A DNA stretch of 64,000 bases from an uncultured Bacteroidales bacterium. Its GTDB lineage: Bacteria; Bacteroidota; Bacteroidia; Bacteroidales; Paludibacteraceae. Numbering within the stretch: position 1 is the stretch's first letter; each line of letters opens with the position of its first letter. The position numbers and the translations under genes were made by a program. The notes under the pieces are model-generated. The model had not been told where the DNA came from, did no database searches, and saw only the letters and a program-made list of their open reading frames with translations. The DNA is taken from positions 1-64,000 of the forward strand of contig CADCEV010000004.1 of assembly GCA_902800525.1 (NCBI GenBank), given 5' to 3'. Positions 26,490 to 35,478 of the stretch are shown one piece after another.

Positions 26490-28388
26490 TCATTTTTGGC
26501 GAACGACCTTACCTTGTACGTCGTACATCGTCCCATTGTACATGATATAGAGTTGTCCGTTCTTGACAACCTTTGTATTTTGCACCTTGTCCCATTGTAC
26601 TTGCTCAATGCCATCCGTAATCTTGACGGTGAAATAGCCGGGCTTACTGCTAGCAGGATCGTCCGGACGGGCGTAGGTCTTGTCCTTGGGATTCGCATCA
26701 TTATACGTTGTGCCCTTCCCACCGACGAGAGCCGTACAGCCGTTGAACATATTATCTGACGAACTTGGATTCCATGCGTCATTGCAATAAATAGTCTTCA
26801 GCGAAGAACAGTCTTTGAACATAGAGTACATATCCGTCACGTTGGCGGTGTTGAAACTGCTTACGTCCAGCGAGGTCAGCAAAGAACAGCCTTTGAACAT
26901 ACTGGACATATTCGTTACGTTGGCGGTACTGAAATTGCTGAGATCCAGCGAGGTCAGCGAAGAACAGCCAGAGAACATATTGGTCATATTCGTCATGTTG
27001 GCGGTATTGAAACGGCTGAGATCCAGCGAGGTCAGCGAAGAACAGCCATAGAACATACCGTTCATTCCCGTTACGGAAGACGTTTCGAAACTGCTGAGGT
27101 CCAACTCGGTCAGCGAAGAACAGGATTGGAACATATAGCTCATATTCGTCACCTCGGAGGTGTTGAGGTTTGCCAAACCCTCTATAGTAGTCAGGTTGGT
27201 CAACTTATAGAACCACCACTTAGTACCTGTCGGGAGGGCATCCACCATAGAAGGACTAATCACTGCCTTTGTAATCAAGTTGCGAGTTGCTTCGTCCATA
27301 TTCACTCCCCCTTCGGGAGTCCATTTATCCAGCAAGTCGGAACGGGAAGCTTTCAGGTCATCGAAATAGATGGTCATCGTGGACCCGCTCAATGCCGCGT
27401 AGATCTCTTTCGGTCCTGCGCCCTTGGCTGTGAAGTAACCCGGCTGACCGCCTAATCCGTCCGGACGGGCGTAGGTCTTGTCCTTTGGGAAACTCGTATC
27501 ATAGGTAGTTCCGTTACCACCCACCAGAGCAAAACAACCACCAAACATGGCATCCGAGCTCTCCAGAGAGGTAAGCTCGTTGAAATCCGTATTGCAATAG
27601 ATGGTCTCCAAGGCATGGTTATACTGGAACATATGATCCACACGGGTTACCTTGCTAAAATCAAAATTGGAGATATCCAGCGTCTTGAGCACCGCACAAC
27701 TGCTAAACATCGATGCCATATTGGTCACATTCCCTGTATTAAAACTGCTGATATCCAAAGTCTCCAACGCATCACACCGGGTGAACATACCCGCCATATC
27801 CGTCACGTTCTCCGTATTGAAATTACTGAGATCCAAATCGGTCAGGCTAGAGCAATGACCAAACATACGCTCCATCTTGGTTGCAGCGGAGGTTTCCAAG
27901 GAGCTTAGATCCAGGGAAGTCAAAGCCGCGCAGGCGTAGAACATACCAGAAAAGATTTTTACCTTGGAAGTATTGAAATGACTAAGGTCAATCGACTGCA
28001 AAGACTCGCAGCCGTAGAACATTTCCTCCAAAGTAACGGCTTCGTCCGTTTGCAGGTTCTCCAAGCCCCTGATCTCTTTCAGATTCACCAGACGCAGAGA
28101 ATCCGTAATGTTGATATGCCCGCCGTAGAACATCTCACGCAGGTTCGTAGGATGCACATTGAGCATAGAGGCGTCGATAACTACGATATCAATCTCCTTT
28201 GCATATCCTTCGAAACGGATGTCCCCTGTACCCGGATTATACCGCTCATAGTTGCTACCGGACGGTTTCACGCCGTAATAATAGGTCAACGTGCGGGTTG
28301 ACTGGCTAAAACTCGTGTACATGACATTCTCTGCCTGAACATAAGCGACGGAGCAGATCAAAAAAAGTAAAATAGTAAAGTTTTTCAT
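26490..28388 (-). CDS. BspA-like leucine-rich-repeat surface protein (DUF285 type)
   Basis: The start is set at ATG 28388, which gives a proper signal peptide MKNFTILLFLICSVAYVQA and 632 residues; the reading frame is open further upstream, to 28499, but that part looks like leader. Two blocks of DUF285/BspA repeats follow, with units such as NVTNMASMFSSCAVLKTLDI and SSLTELDLSSFETSSVTGMN. Each block ends in a 'GGxGTTYDxxxPKDKTYARPD' segment and PGYFT. BspA-type repeats are often adhesive surface modules. The tail KVVKNGQLYIMYNGTMYDVQ matches the window's shared C-terminal motif. A promoter at 28582-28613 precedes it and the 2370-residue gene follows after 69 nt. Confidence 0.9.
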   Translation of the reverse strand: MKNFTILLFLICSVAYVQAENVMYTSFSQSTRTLTYYYGVKPSGSNYERYNPGTGDIRFEGYAKEIDIVVIDASMLNVHPTNLREMFYGGHINITDSLRLVNLKEIRGLENLQTDEAVTLEEMFYGCESLQSIDLSHFNTSKVKIFSGMFYACAALTSLDLSSLETSAATKMERMFGHCSSLTDLDLSNFNTENVTDMAGMFTRCDALETLDISSFNTGNVTNMASMFSSCAVLKTLDISNFDFSKVTRVDHMFQYNHALETIYCNTDFNELTSLESSDAMFGGCFALVGGNGTTYDTSFPKDKTYARPDGLGGQPGYFTAKGAGPKEIYAALSGSTMTIYFDDLKASRSDLLDKWTPEGGVNMDEATRNLITKAVISPSMVDALPTGTKWWFYKLTNLTTIEGLANLNTSEVTNMSYMFQSCSSLTELDLSSFETSSVTGMNGMFYGCSSLTSLDLSRFNTANMTNMTNMFSGCSSLTSLDLSNFSTANVTNMSSMFKGCSLLTSLDVSSFNTANVTDMYSMFKDCSSLKTIYCNDAWNPSSSDNMFNGCTALVGGKGTTYNDANPKDKTYARPDDPASSKPGYFTVKITDGIEQVQWDKVQNTKVVKNGQLYIMYNGTMYDVQGKVVRQK

Positions 28389-28581
28389 AAGATTAAATAT
28401 TTTAAAATTACAGGAATAATTGAGAGCAATAAATAACAACAAGCGGCGCATGACACACGAGTCACGCACCGCTTGAAGCGTTACAAAATTCAACATCACC
28501 GCCTAATACGACATTTACGTAATGGGGGGGGTAATTTTGAACATTCGATTTTTCATTTTATATTTTGTGCTAAAATTTTTG

Positions 28582-28613
28582 CAAAGATAATGTATTTTTA
28601 CGACATGTGCAAA
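28582..28613 (-). promoter_or_regulatory. Promoter of the BspA-like gene and its operon
   Basis: On the minus strand TTTG (28610-28613), a 20-nt spacer, TATCTTTG (28582-28589). The -33 box begins TTTGCACATGTCG. The remaining intergenic sequence between 28389 and 28792 is AT-rich and shows no gene; a run of eight G lies at 28524-28531. Confidence 0.7.
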
Positions 28614-28792
28614 TTTTTTCATAAAAATATACTATTTCTTCTTATTTTTTTTACGTTTTAAGAAAAAAACAATCATTTATTGTTCCTTCTTTCTGCAAAA
28701 TTTGCATTGTTAACATTTCAACACCTTTTTGGTACGACTTTTTTCCAAGTTCAGCACCTTTTTCCAACGACTTTTGGGTAATTGACAAAAAA

Positions 28793-29884
28793 TCAGGCGC
28801 CCTCATTCAGGGCATTGACGAGCATGCCGCAAGCGGCAAGGATGTCTTCGCCGCGGGAACGGCGGATGGTGGTGGTCAGACCGTTAGAGGAGAGGTATTC
28901 CTGGAACCATGCCATCTGCTTCTCGTCCGAAGCCGGGAAACGGCGGCTCTCGATATTGGTTTTAGCCACCTCCTCCACCCCTTCGTGGAACCGGATGAGG
29001 TTAATACGGCAATTGAGCCCCTTGAGGAGCCGGAGCAACTCTTTGGCATGACGCGGGGTATCGTTCTTTCCCGCCCAGCAGATATACTCAAAACTGATGC
29101 GGCGCTGGTGAGACCAGTCGTATTGTTTGAGGAGGGAAACGACGTCCGAGATGGACATCAACTTCTCCGCCGGCATGATTTGCGCGCGCTCTACGGCAAA
29201 GGGATTATGCATGGAGACGGCGAGGTGGCACTCGCTTTCGTCCAAGAACCGTTTCATGGCAGGTATACCGACGGTGGAGACGGTGATGCGTTTGGGCGAC
29301 CAGGCACAGGCATAAGGCGCGGTCATGATCTCCAGCGAACGGAGAACCTGGTCTATATTGTCCATGGGTTCCCCCTCGCCCATATAGACGAGATTGGAGA
29401 GAGAGAGGGGAGATACTAAAGCGTCTATTTCGAAGATTTGGTTAAGGATCTCGGAAGCGGGCAGATGGCCGTGAAAGCCGAGTGTGCCGGTCATGCAGAA
29501 ACGACACCCCATCTTACACCCGGCTTGAGTAGAGACACAGAGCGTAGCACGGTCGTCCTCGGGGATATAAACCGTTTCGATAAAACTCACCCCCTCCTGC
29601 CCCCTCTCAGAGGGGGAGAAAGGGTTAGCGGGTGAGACAGCAAAGAGGTACTTGCGGGTGCCATCGGTGCTGACAGCTTCGCGCACGGGCGCGTGTCTTC
29701 CTATTATATAGTTCGCTTTGAGCGCTTCGCGACCTTTGAGGGAGATATTGGTCATCTCGTCAAAGGTGCGGACACGGCGCACATAGAGCCATTCCGCCAA
29801 CTGCTTGCCGGCAAACTTCGGCAAACCGATGCTAACCGCCACCTCTTGCAACTCGGGCAATGTTTTTCCTAATAAAACTTCCAT
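28793..29884 (-). CDS. rlmN: 23S rRNA (adenine2503-C2)-methyltransferase, radical SAM
   Basis: This is the dual-specificity RlmN enzyme that methylates A2503 of 23S rRNA and A37 of some tRNAs. It carries the radical-SAM cluster motif as C123, C127 and C130 (AGCKMGCRFC). The catalytic Cys pair is C116 (TLCVST) and C352 (AACGML). The rest of the fold is typical (YMGEGEPMDN, SMHNPF). Oddity: residues about 84-99 (SPANPFSPSERGQEGV) interrupt the usual '...KYLF(x)n IETVYIP' hairpin and are encoded by a GC-rich palindromic repeat at about 29587-29634 that also occurs in non-coding DNA at 37281-37325. It is the last gene of a run beginning near fumarase. Confidence 0.96.
   Translation of the reverse strand: MEVLLGKTLPELQEVAVSIGLPKFAGKQLAEWLYVRRVRTFDEMTNISLKGREALKANYIIGRHAPVREAVSTDGTRKYLFAVSPANPFSPSERGQEGVSFIETVYIPEDDRATLCVSTQAGCKMGCRFCMTGTLGFHGHLPASEILNQIFEIDALVSPLSLSNLVYMGEGEPMDNIDQVLRSLEIMTAPYACAWSPKRITVSTVGIPAMKRFLDESECHLAVSMHNPFAVERAQIMPAEKLMSISDVVSLLKQYDWSHQRRISFEYICWAGKNDTPRHAKELLRLLKGLNCRINLIRFHEGVEEVAKTNIESRRFPASDEKQMAWFQEYLSSNGLTTTIRRSRGEDILAACGMLVNALNEGA
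29587..29634. repeat. GC-rich palindromic element inside rlmN
   Basis: The core CCCCTCTCAGAGGGGG with flanking pyrimidine and purine tracts matches the element at 37281-37325 (CCCCCTCTCAAAGGGGG). It is read in frame in RlmN, giving NPFSPSERGQEGVS. The other copy, read in the same sense, would give NPFSPFERGKGGVS. Confidence 0.75.
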
Positions 29885-29920
29885 ATTTGTGTGTTTTTTG
29901 ACCGCTTCGCAAAAACTTAC

Positions 29921-30928
29921 TCAATTCAACATCGTGACATCCACGTGCGGATAAGCGAAGGTAAAGCCTTGCGGCGGGAGTTCGGTATAGAACCGCTCCT
30001 GAAGGGCAAAGAACACATCCCAATAATCGCTTGAACGAACCCACGCGCGCACCACAAAGGTGATATCGTTCGAATTAAGGCTCTTGAGTCCAACGAACGG
30101 CTCGGGAATCGAATCCATGCGGTAATTGACCACCGAGAGTTGGAAGGAGGAGACATTCAATTCCTTGTAGATCTCATCCATATTCGTATCTGCTTGTAAC
30201 ACCCGTTTATCCGAATCCACGATCGCCCGGATAGCCGCCTTACAAGCCTTGGCATCCACGCCATACGACACACTCACCTCCCAATCCACACGCCTTAACG
30301 GCCGTGCGGTATAGTTAATAATACTCCCGTTGGAGAGCGAGCCGTTGGGCAAAATAATGACCTTGTTATCCGTCGTCAGGATCTTCGTAGCGGTTATATT
30401 GACCTCGATAACCTTACCCATAGAGCCCTGTGCCTCGATGAAATCATCCGCCTTGAAGGGCTTGAAGGCAAGAATCATGATACCTCCGGCGAAGTTCTGT
30501 ACCGTTCCCGAAAGCGCCATACCGATAGCCATACCTCCGGCGGCCAAGAGTGCCGCCAGCGAAGTTGTATTCACGCCCAGCGCCCCCACCGTGAGGATAA
30601 TCAGGAGGACCGTTAACGAAATGGAGATGAAAGACGAAACGAACGAAGCAATGGTCGGTTCGGTATTCCGGCGTTCAAACGTGCGCTTGAGAATACGTTG
30701 CACCCATCGGATGAAGATTATACCGACCGTGAAAATTGCGAACGCTGCCAGGACTTGGAGTCCGAACTGAATCATCGACTCAAGCACCTGTTGCCAAAAC
30801 GTCTCCGGGTCATTCTGGGCGGTTTGAAGCATCATTTCTAACCCTCTGCGGATCGAATCCTGTGCGGCTTGTATCTCCTCGGGCGAAGGAGCAGTAGCCT
30901 GTAATAGAATAGAAGAGAGCGTATTCAT
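29921..30928 (-). CDS. Small-conductance mechanosensitive channel, MscS family
   Basis: The 335-residue inner-membrane protein relieves hypo-osmotic pressure. An N-terminal periplasmic stretch is followed by membrane segments near 50-70, 93-113 and the Gly/Ala-rich pore helix (about 119-147, LLAAGGMAIGMALSGTVQNF). The beta domain (KPFKADDFIEAQGSMGKVIE) and the alpha/beta cytoplasmic domain are typical for MscS. Its start lies 2 nt past the stop of the DUF4293 gene, so the two are translated from one transcript. Confidence 0.93.
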   Translation of the reverse strand: MNTLSSILLQATAPSPEEIQAAQDSIRRGLEMMLQTAQNDPETFWQQVLESMIQFGLQVLAAFAIFTVGIIFIRWVQRILKRTFERRNTEPTIASFVSSFISISLTVLLIILTVGALGVNTTSLAALLAAGGMAIGMALSGTVQNFAGGIMILAFKPFKADDFIEAQGSMGKVIEVNITATKILTTDNKVIILPNGSLSNGSIINYTARPLRRVDWEVSVSYGVDAKACKAAIRAIVDSDKRVLQADTNMDEIYKELNVSSFQLSVVNYRMDSIPEPFVGLKSLNSNDITFVVRAWVRSSDYWDVFFALQERFYTELPPQGFTFAYPHVDVTMLN

Positions 30929-30930
30929 AC

Positions 30931-31383
30931 TTATCGGAGTCTATCGGCCGCGCGCACAAGCGCCTCGTCTTTGAGAATACGGCGCGTTGCCATGAGGGTT
31001 AATACCAGGCATACCAAGGGTATCGACGCCCAAGGGAGGACATGCCAATCCACCCCTAAAGCCAGTTTCGCTTGCCATACATAGATAGCGAGCACACCGT
31101 AATAGCCCAGACAGAGCATCGCGGTGAAGATATTAAGCCGTGCTTGGACAAGGCGCTTCTTATACAGGAAGATATCCACGAGCGCAAGAACGGGAATAAG
31201 CACCGTGGTGAGCAACAAGCCCCATATTCCGGGCAGGGGAGCACCGCCCAAAGCACTCAGTTCATACACTTGCAGTTCCGCCGCTTCCTCGGTAGAAACG
31301 AACTGCAATACAGGTTGGAAACACAACGTGATTCCCAAAATCACGACGGCTAACAAATACAATGTTTGAATTCTCTGTATCAT
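30931..31383 (-). CDS. DUF4293 family membrane protein
   Basis: The protein has 150 residues and begins MIQRIQTLYLLAVVILGITL, the hallmark start of the Bacteroidota family DUF4293. Four hydrophobic segments are visible (about 7-27, 50-70, 79-102, 113-132), with a short basic tail. Function is unknown. It sits between an acetyltransferase gene (38 nt upstream) and mscS (2 nt downstream). Confidence 0.88.
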   Translation of the reverse strand: MIQRIQTLYLLAVVILGITLCFQPVLQFVSTEEAAELQVYELSALGGAPLPGIWGLLLTTVLIPVLALVDIFLYKKRLVQARLNIFTAMLCLGYYGVLAIYVWQAKLALGVDWHVLPWASIPLVCLVLTLMATRRILKDEALVRAADRLR

Positions 31384-31385
31384 AA

Positions 31386-31423
31386 GTTACAATTCACAAT
31401 TTACAATGCACAATGCACAATTT
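31386..31423. repeat. Heptanucleotide repeat tract, AATTGTN family
   Basis: Successive 7-mers of the type ACAATTC, ACAATTT, ACAATGC fill the gap between two genes. Similar tracts occur at 35443, 39543, 40745, 41424 and, in coding sequence, 54488. Confidence 0.7.
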
Positions 31424-31946
31424 ATTTCATGGCCTCTTCGAGAGAAGCACATTTATCTCCGTGGGCGTTGATCCATCCTACTTGGCGGGCAGGGTTGCCG
31501 ACCATAAGGGCATAGGGCGGTACATCTTTGGTGACGACCGAACCCGCCCCGATAAGGCAATACTCGCCGAGGGTGTGTCCGCAGACGATGGTGGCGTTCG
31601 CGCCGACCGATGCACCGCGTTTGATAACCGTCTCGCGGTATTCATCCTTGCGACTGACCGCTGCACGGGGGTTAATGACATTGGTAAAGACCATCGAAGG
31701 TCCGAGGAACACATCGTCCTCGCAACGCACACCGGTATAGACGGAGACGTTATTCTGTATCTTACAGTTACGCCCGAGCACTACATCCGGCGAGATCACC
31801 ACGTTCTGACCGATATTACAGTCCTCTCCGATGATGCAGCCTTTCATAATATGGCTGAAATGCCATATTTTCGTTCCTTTGCCGATTTGGCATCCTTCGT
31901 CCACATAAGAGGATTCGTGTACAAAATACGTTTCGTTATTATCCAT
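31422..31946 (-). CDS. Acetyltransferase, WbpD/WlbB-like left-handed beta-helix
   Basis: Hexapeptide-repeat acyltransferase of about 174 residues. Its hexapeptides (IGKGTKIWHFSHIMKGCIIG, NIGQNVVISPDVVLG) and the loop NVINPRAAVSRKDEYRETV closely follow the WbpD/WlbB family. Those enzymes N-acetylate the 3-amino group of UDP-2-acetamido-3-amino-2,3-dideoxy-glucuronate in O-antigen or capsule synthesis. The exact sugar is not proven here because no other gene of that pathway is in the window. The start at 31946 (MDNNETYFVH) is preferred over an upstream in-frame start at 31973. It lies 57 nt after rseP. Confidence 0.85.
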   Translation of the reverse strand: MDNNETYFVHESSYVDEGCQIGKGTKIWHFSHIMKGCIIGEDCNIGQNVVISPDVVLGRNCKIQNNVSVYTGVRCEDDVFLGPSMVFTNVINPRAAVSRKDEYRETVIKRGASVGANATIVCGHTLGEYCLIGAGSVVTKDVPPYALMVGNPARQVGWINAHGDKCASLEEAMK

Positions 31947-32003
31947 AATGAGTTGGTGTTTTATTGATGTCAATAATTATCAACAATTAAAGACCATTTC
32001 CTT

Positions 32004-33437
32004 TTAGAAGAAATATTTCAAAATATCGTTGCCGTTGGCGAAGACGAGGAGGGCGATGAGGATCCAGAAACCGACGTTATTGGCTTTCTCAAGGAACTTG
32101 TCGGAGGGTTTGCGTCCGGAGATCATCTCCACGAGAAGGAAAAGGATATAACCTCCGTCCAGAGCCGGGATCGGCAGGAAATTCATGAACGCCAGGATGA
32201 TGCTCAGGAAAGCGGTCATATGCCAGAAGGCGTACCAGCTCCAGAAAGCAGGGAACATCGATCCGATCGCGCCAAAGCCGCCGAGGGACTGTGCGCCCTC
32301 TTTGGTGAAGACGAGGCGGAACTGCTTTACGTACATCGCCAATATATCCCATCCGCTACGAATACCGGCAGGGATAGCTTGGAAGAACGAATAGTCTGTA
32401 TGCTCGATTTCGAAATACGCCAGCTGGTTCTTGGGACCGGCTCCTATCTTACCCTGGTCACCGATGAACAGCCGTGCCGTCTGTAGTTCTCCATCGCGGT
32501 AATAGTCCATCGTGATCGAGTCGCAAGGGTGTTTTTGCAGTTCCATCGGCACCATCACGGCACAAGGCGTCGGGACACCGTCAACAGCGACGATGCTGTC
32601 TCCTTTCCGGATGCCGGCAAGGTATGCGGCATTGCCTGGAAGAACCGTATCTACCACAAACGGAATCCACTCTGCAACGAGCACATAGCGCTGTTTCTGA
32701 TAGGACTGATCGGCACGTGCTTTCTCGCGTTCCGCTTTGTCATGCGCATTCTGGAGCGCGAGATAACGGGTGCCCAGATCCTCCGATAGGGTGAGTGTGA
32801 CGGTGTCCGTACCGCGGAGCACTGTGACCTCACGTTTGCCCTCAATGATCATCGCTTGAACCGCATCGGAGAGGGTCTCCGGCTCTTCGCCGTTGATCGT
32901 CAGAATACGGTCCTGCTGTTCAAATCCTTCGCCTTGCAGAATCTCGGAGTAATAGAGTCCGCGATCGACATTACGCAGCGGCAGTGTGTCCGTGCCCCAA
33001 TGCCAGATGAGCATGGTGAAGATCACGATTGCACCGAGGAAATTGACGAGAATACCGCCCATGATAATGAGCAGTCGCTGCCATGCCGGTTTGGAGCGGA
33101 ACTCCCACGATTGCGGTTCCGCCGCCAGGTCTTCCGATGAATGCGTCTCATCCACCATACCGGCGATCGCACAATATCCGCCGAAAGGCAACCACCCTAT
33201 ACCCCATTCGGTGTTTTCGGGGTGTTTGTCCCATTCTTCGTCATCGTTTTTGGCAAAGAACTTGACATGCCATTTGCCGTCAAACTTCTTCAGACGCAAA
33301 AGGCTGAACTTGGGGTTAAAGAACATATAGAATTTCTCCACGCGCACTCCGAAAATGCGTGCGAAGGTGAAGTGTCCCAACTCGTGAATCATCACCAGAA
33401 AGGACAAGGCTAATACCAATTGAATTGCTTGTATCAC
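32004..33437 (-). CDS. rseP: Site-2 intramembrane zinc protease RseP
   Basis: This membrane-embedded M50 protease cleaves transmembrane segments, classically of anti-sigma factors. The zinc motif HELGH is at residues 18-22 in the first membrane segment, and the second ligand region FLPIPALDGG lies near the C terminus. Two PDZ-like domains are visible, around 'GEGFEQQDRILTINGEEPET' and 'YLAGIRKGDSIVAVDG'. Length (477) is typical. It lies 26 nt after dxr, the dxr-rseP order common in bacteria. No anti-sigma/sigma pair is nearby. Confidence 0.95.
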   Translation of the reverse strand: MIQAIQLVLALSFLVMIHELGHFTFARIFGVRVEKFYMFFNPKFSLLRLKKFDGKWHVKFFAKNDDEEWDKHPENTEWGIGWLPFGGYCAIAGMVDETHSSEDLAAEPQSWEFRSKPAWQRLLIIMGGILVNFLGAIVIFTMLIWHWGTDTLPLRNVDRGLYYSEILQGEGFEQQDRILTINGEEPETLSDAVQAMIIEGKREVTVLRGTDTVTLTLSEDLGTRYLALQNAHDKAEREKARADQSYQKQRYVLVAEWIPFVVDTVLPGNAAYLAGIRKGDSIVAVDGVPTPCAVMVPMELQKHPCDSITMDYYRDGELQTARLFIGDQGKIGAGPKNQLAYFEIEHTDYSFFQAIPAGIRSGWDILAMYVKQFRLVFTKEGAQSLGGFGAIGSMFPAFWSWYAFWHMTAFLSIILAFMNFLPIPALDGGYILFLLVEMISGRKPSDKFLEKANNVGFWILIALLVFANGNDILKYFF

Positions 33438-33463
33438 AAGAATTAGAAATTAAAAATTACGAA

Positions 33464-34630
33464 TTAAAAATTATTTTGGGCAAGTCGGCGTGCTTCGGTG
33501 TCGGTCGCTACATAGTCCTCGTAGGAGGGTTTGGGGATGAACGCGGCTTGGTTCATTGTCTTTTCGATAATGTCGGACATCTGCAGGAACCCGCATCGTC
33601 CCTCGCGGAAAGCGAGGTTCGCTACCTCATTGGCGGCATTGAGGACGCACGGCATGTTTCCTCCCCGTCGCATCGCTTCGTAGGCGAGTGCTAAATTCGG
33701 AAAGCGCGCCAAGTCGGGCTCCTCAAACGTGAGTGCGCCTAAGGAGAAGAGGTCCGCACGAGGGAAATCGCTTTTCAGTCGTTCGGGGAACGAGAGAGCG
33801 TATTGTATAGGCAACCTCATATCCGGTGCGCCAAGTTGGGCTTTGATAGCTCCATCGGTGAACTGCACCGCCGAATGAACGATTGATTGCGGATGCACAA
33901 GCACCTGTATCTTCTCCACCGGCACGCCGAAGAGCCATTTGGCCTCGATGACCTCAAAGCCTTTATTCATCATCGACGCGGAGTCGATAGTGATCTTGGC
34001 GCCCATGTCCCAATTCGGATGTTTGAGCGCATCGGCGGCCGTGACCGTCCGCATCTGATCCAGACTGAAAGTACGGAAGGGTCCTCCCGAAGCCGTGAGC
34101 AGGATCTTCTCGATCTCGCTTTGGTCTTCGCCCACGAGGGATTGGAAGATCGCGCTGTGTTCGCTGTCCACCGGCAGAATAGGCGTATGGTGCTGTATCG
34201 CCAAGTCGCAGATGATCTCTCCCGCGACGACCAGCGTCTCTTTGTTCGCCAAGGCAATCGTCTTACCGGCTTTGATCGCTTCGATGGTAGGTTTGAGTCC
34301 GGCATATCCGACCATCGCCGCCACCACGACGTTGATACTCGGCATCGTCACCACCTCGGCGATAGAGTCCGAGCCTGCCCAGATCTTACCCTCAAAGCGG
34401 ATCGCTTCCAACTGCGCTTTGAGTTCCTCATAGCAACGCTCGTCGGCGATGCAGACCACTTCGGGATGAAACTCCCTTGCCTGCTCCACCAACTTATCTA
34501 TACTGCGGTTCGCGCAGAGGGCGTACACGCCGTACCGGTCGGGGTACGCACGCACCACGTCCAAGGTCTGCGTACCGATCGAGCCCGTGGAGCCCAATAT
34601 ACATAATTGTTTTTGCGTTTCGACTTTCAT
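33464..34630 (-). CDS. dxr: 1-deoxy-D-xylulose-5-phosphate reductoisomerase
   Basis: Second step of the MEP isoprenoid pathway: NADPH-dependent conversion of DXP to MEP. Visible motifs are the nucleotide-binding GSTGSIGTQTLDVV at the start, SEHSAIFQ and LTASGGPFR, and the metal/substrate loop KITIDSASMMNKGFEVIEA. Length 388 is normal. The ATG at 34630 is chosen because it follows the upstream stop by 5 nt; an in-frame GTG at 34642 would overlap it. Confidence 0.96.
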   Translation of the reverse strand: MKVETQKQLCILGSTGSIGTQTLDVVRAYPDRYGVYALCANRSIDKLVEQAREFHPEVVCIADERCYEELKAQLEAIRFEGKIWAGSDSIAEVVTMPSINVVVAAMVGYAGLKPTIEAIKAGKTIALANKETLVVAGEIICDLAIQHHTPILPVDSEHSAIFQSLVGEDQSEIEKILLTASGGPFRTFSLDQMRTVTAADALKHPNWDMGAKITIDSASMMNKGFEVIEAKWLFGVPVEKIQVLVHPQSIVHSAVQFTDGAIKAQLGAPDMRLPIQYALSFPERLKSDFPRADLFSLGALTFEEPDLARFPNLALAYEAMRRGGNMPCVLNAANEVANLAFREGRCGFLQMSDIIEKTMNQAAFIPKPSYEDYVATDTEARRLAQNNF

Positions 34631-34635
34631 CTTTG

Positions 34636-35445
34636 TTACCACACTATTACTTCGTTGGGGTTAACGAACCTGCCTGCATCCCACAACTGGATTCCGAGGT
34701 CGTGTTCGCCGTCCATGAGACCTATTGTTTCTCCTTTCTCCACCTGCGTACCTTCCGTTTTGAGCACACGTGCAATGTTGCTGTACACGGCGACGAAAGC
34801 GCTATTCTGCAAGGTAAGGGAATAGGTGTTATCGGCCGTTCTGGTGACCGCCACTACGGTGCCTCGTGAGACGGCAAGCACATTCTCGTTCTTCGCCGTG
34901 CGGATTGCCGTGATGTATTGATGGGCGGAAGGATCCGCTTCCTGCACCACAACGCCTCGTACGGGGCGGTACAACTGTCTCACATCGCGGTCGGCTATGT
35001 TATCGAAGAGCAACAAACGCTCGTGCTCTTTCTGCTCATATTGCGCCAGAAAAGCATCCGTGTTCTCGTTATGCTGCTCCAGAATACGCGCGCGTTCCAC
35101 GACTTGCATGGAATCCAGACTCTGCACACTGTCCGTCTCGATCGTACCGGCTGTCAGCTGTTTGATCACATCCAGATACTGCCGCTGGATCGTCAGGTCG
35201 GCTTGCAGACTGTCCACACGCGCGGACTCGTCGATAAGCTGCTGACGGAGACTCGCACTATACCCCGGAAGTACATTACGTAGCGGGGTATAGACGATCA
35301 GCGCCGAGAGCAGGAGTATCAATGCCACTATCGAAACGGTGATGAAACTGATGGCACCCAACAGACTGACGCGGAAGTGAAACACCTCGCGTAGCGTCAG
35401 GTCATCCAGCATCGCCAACCTGTATTTACGTCTTTTGTTGTTCAA
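34636..35445 (-). CDS. LytM/M23-like membrane-anchored protein lacking zinc ligands
   Basis: The 269-residue protein has a short cytoplasmic N terminus, a single membrane segment (about 25-52), a coiled-coil stretch (about 65-150) and a C-terminal LytM-like domain (YRPVRGVV ... VSRGTVVAV ... VEKGETIGLMDGEHDLGIQLWD). The zinc ligands of active M23 peptidases are not apparent: the usual HxxxD is absent and the 'YAHL' position reads YSNI. It is therefore probably a catalytically dead regulator, like EnvC, rather than a hydrolase. It is immediately upstream of dxr and may be co-transcribed with it. Confidence 0.82.
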   Translation of the reverse strand: MNNKRRKYRLAMLDDLTLREVFHFRVSLLGAISFITVSIVALILLLSALIVYTPLRNVLPGYSASLRQQLIDESARVDSLQADLTIQRQYLDVIKQLTAGTIETDSVQSLDSMQVVERARILEQHNENTDAFLAQYEQKEHERLLLFDNIADRDVRQLYRPVRGVVVQEADPSAHQYITAIRTAKNENVLAVSRGTVVAVTRTADNTYSLTLQNSAFVAVYSNIARVLKTEGTQVEKGETIGLMDGEHDLGIQLWDAGRFVNPNEVIVW

Positions 35446-35478
35446 TTGTCAATTATCAATTTTTAATTATCAATTCAG
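35443..35478. repeat. Heptanucleotide repeat tract, AATTGTN family
   Basis: 7-mers such as CAATTGT, CAATTAT and TAATTAT fill the gap between the fumarase stop and the next start. Confidence 0.65.
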
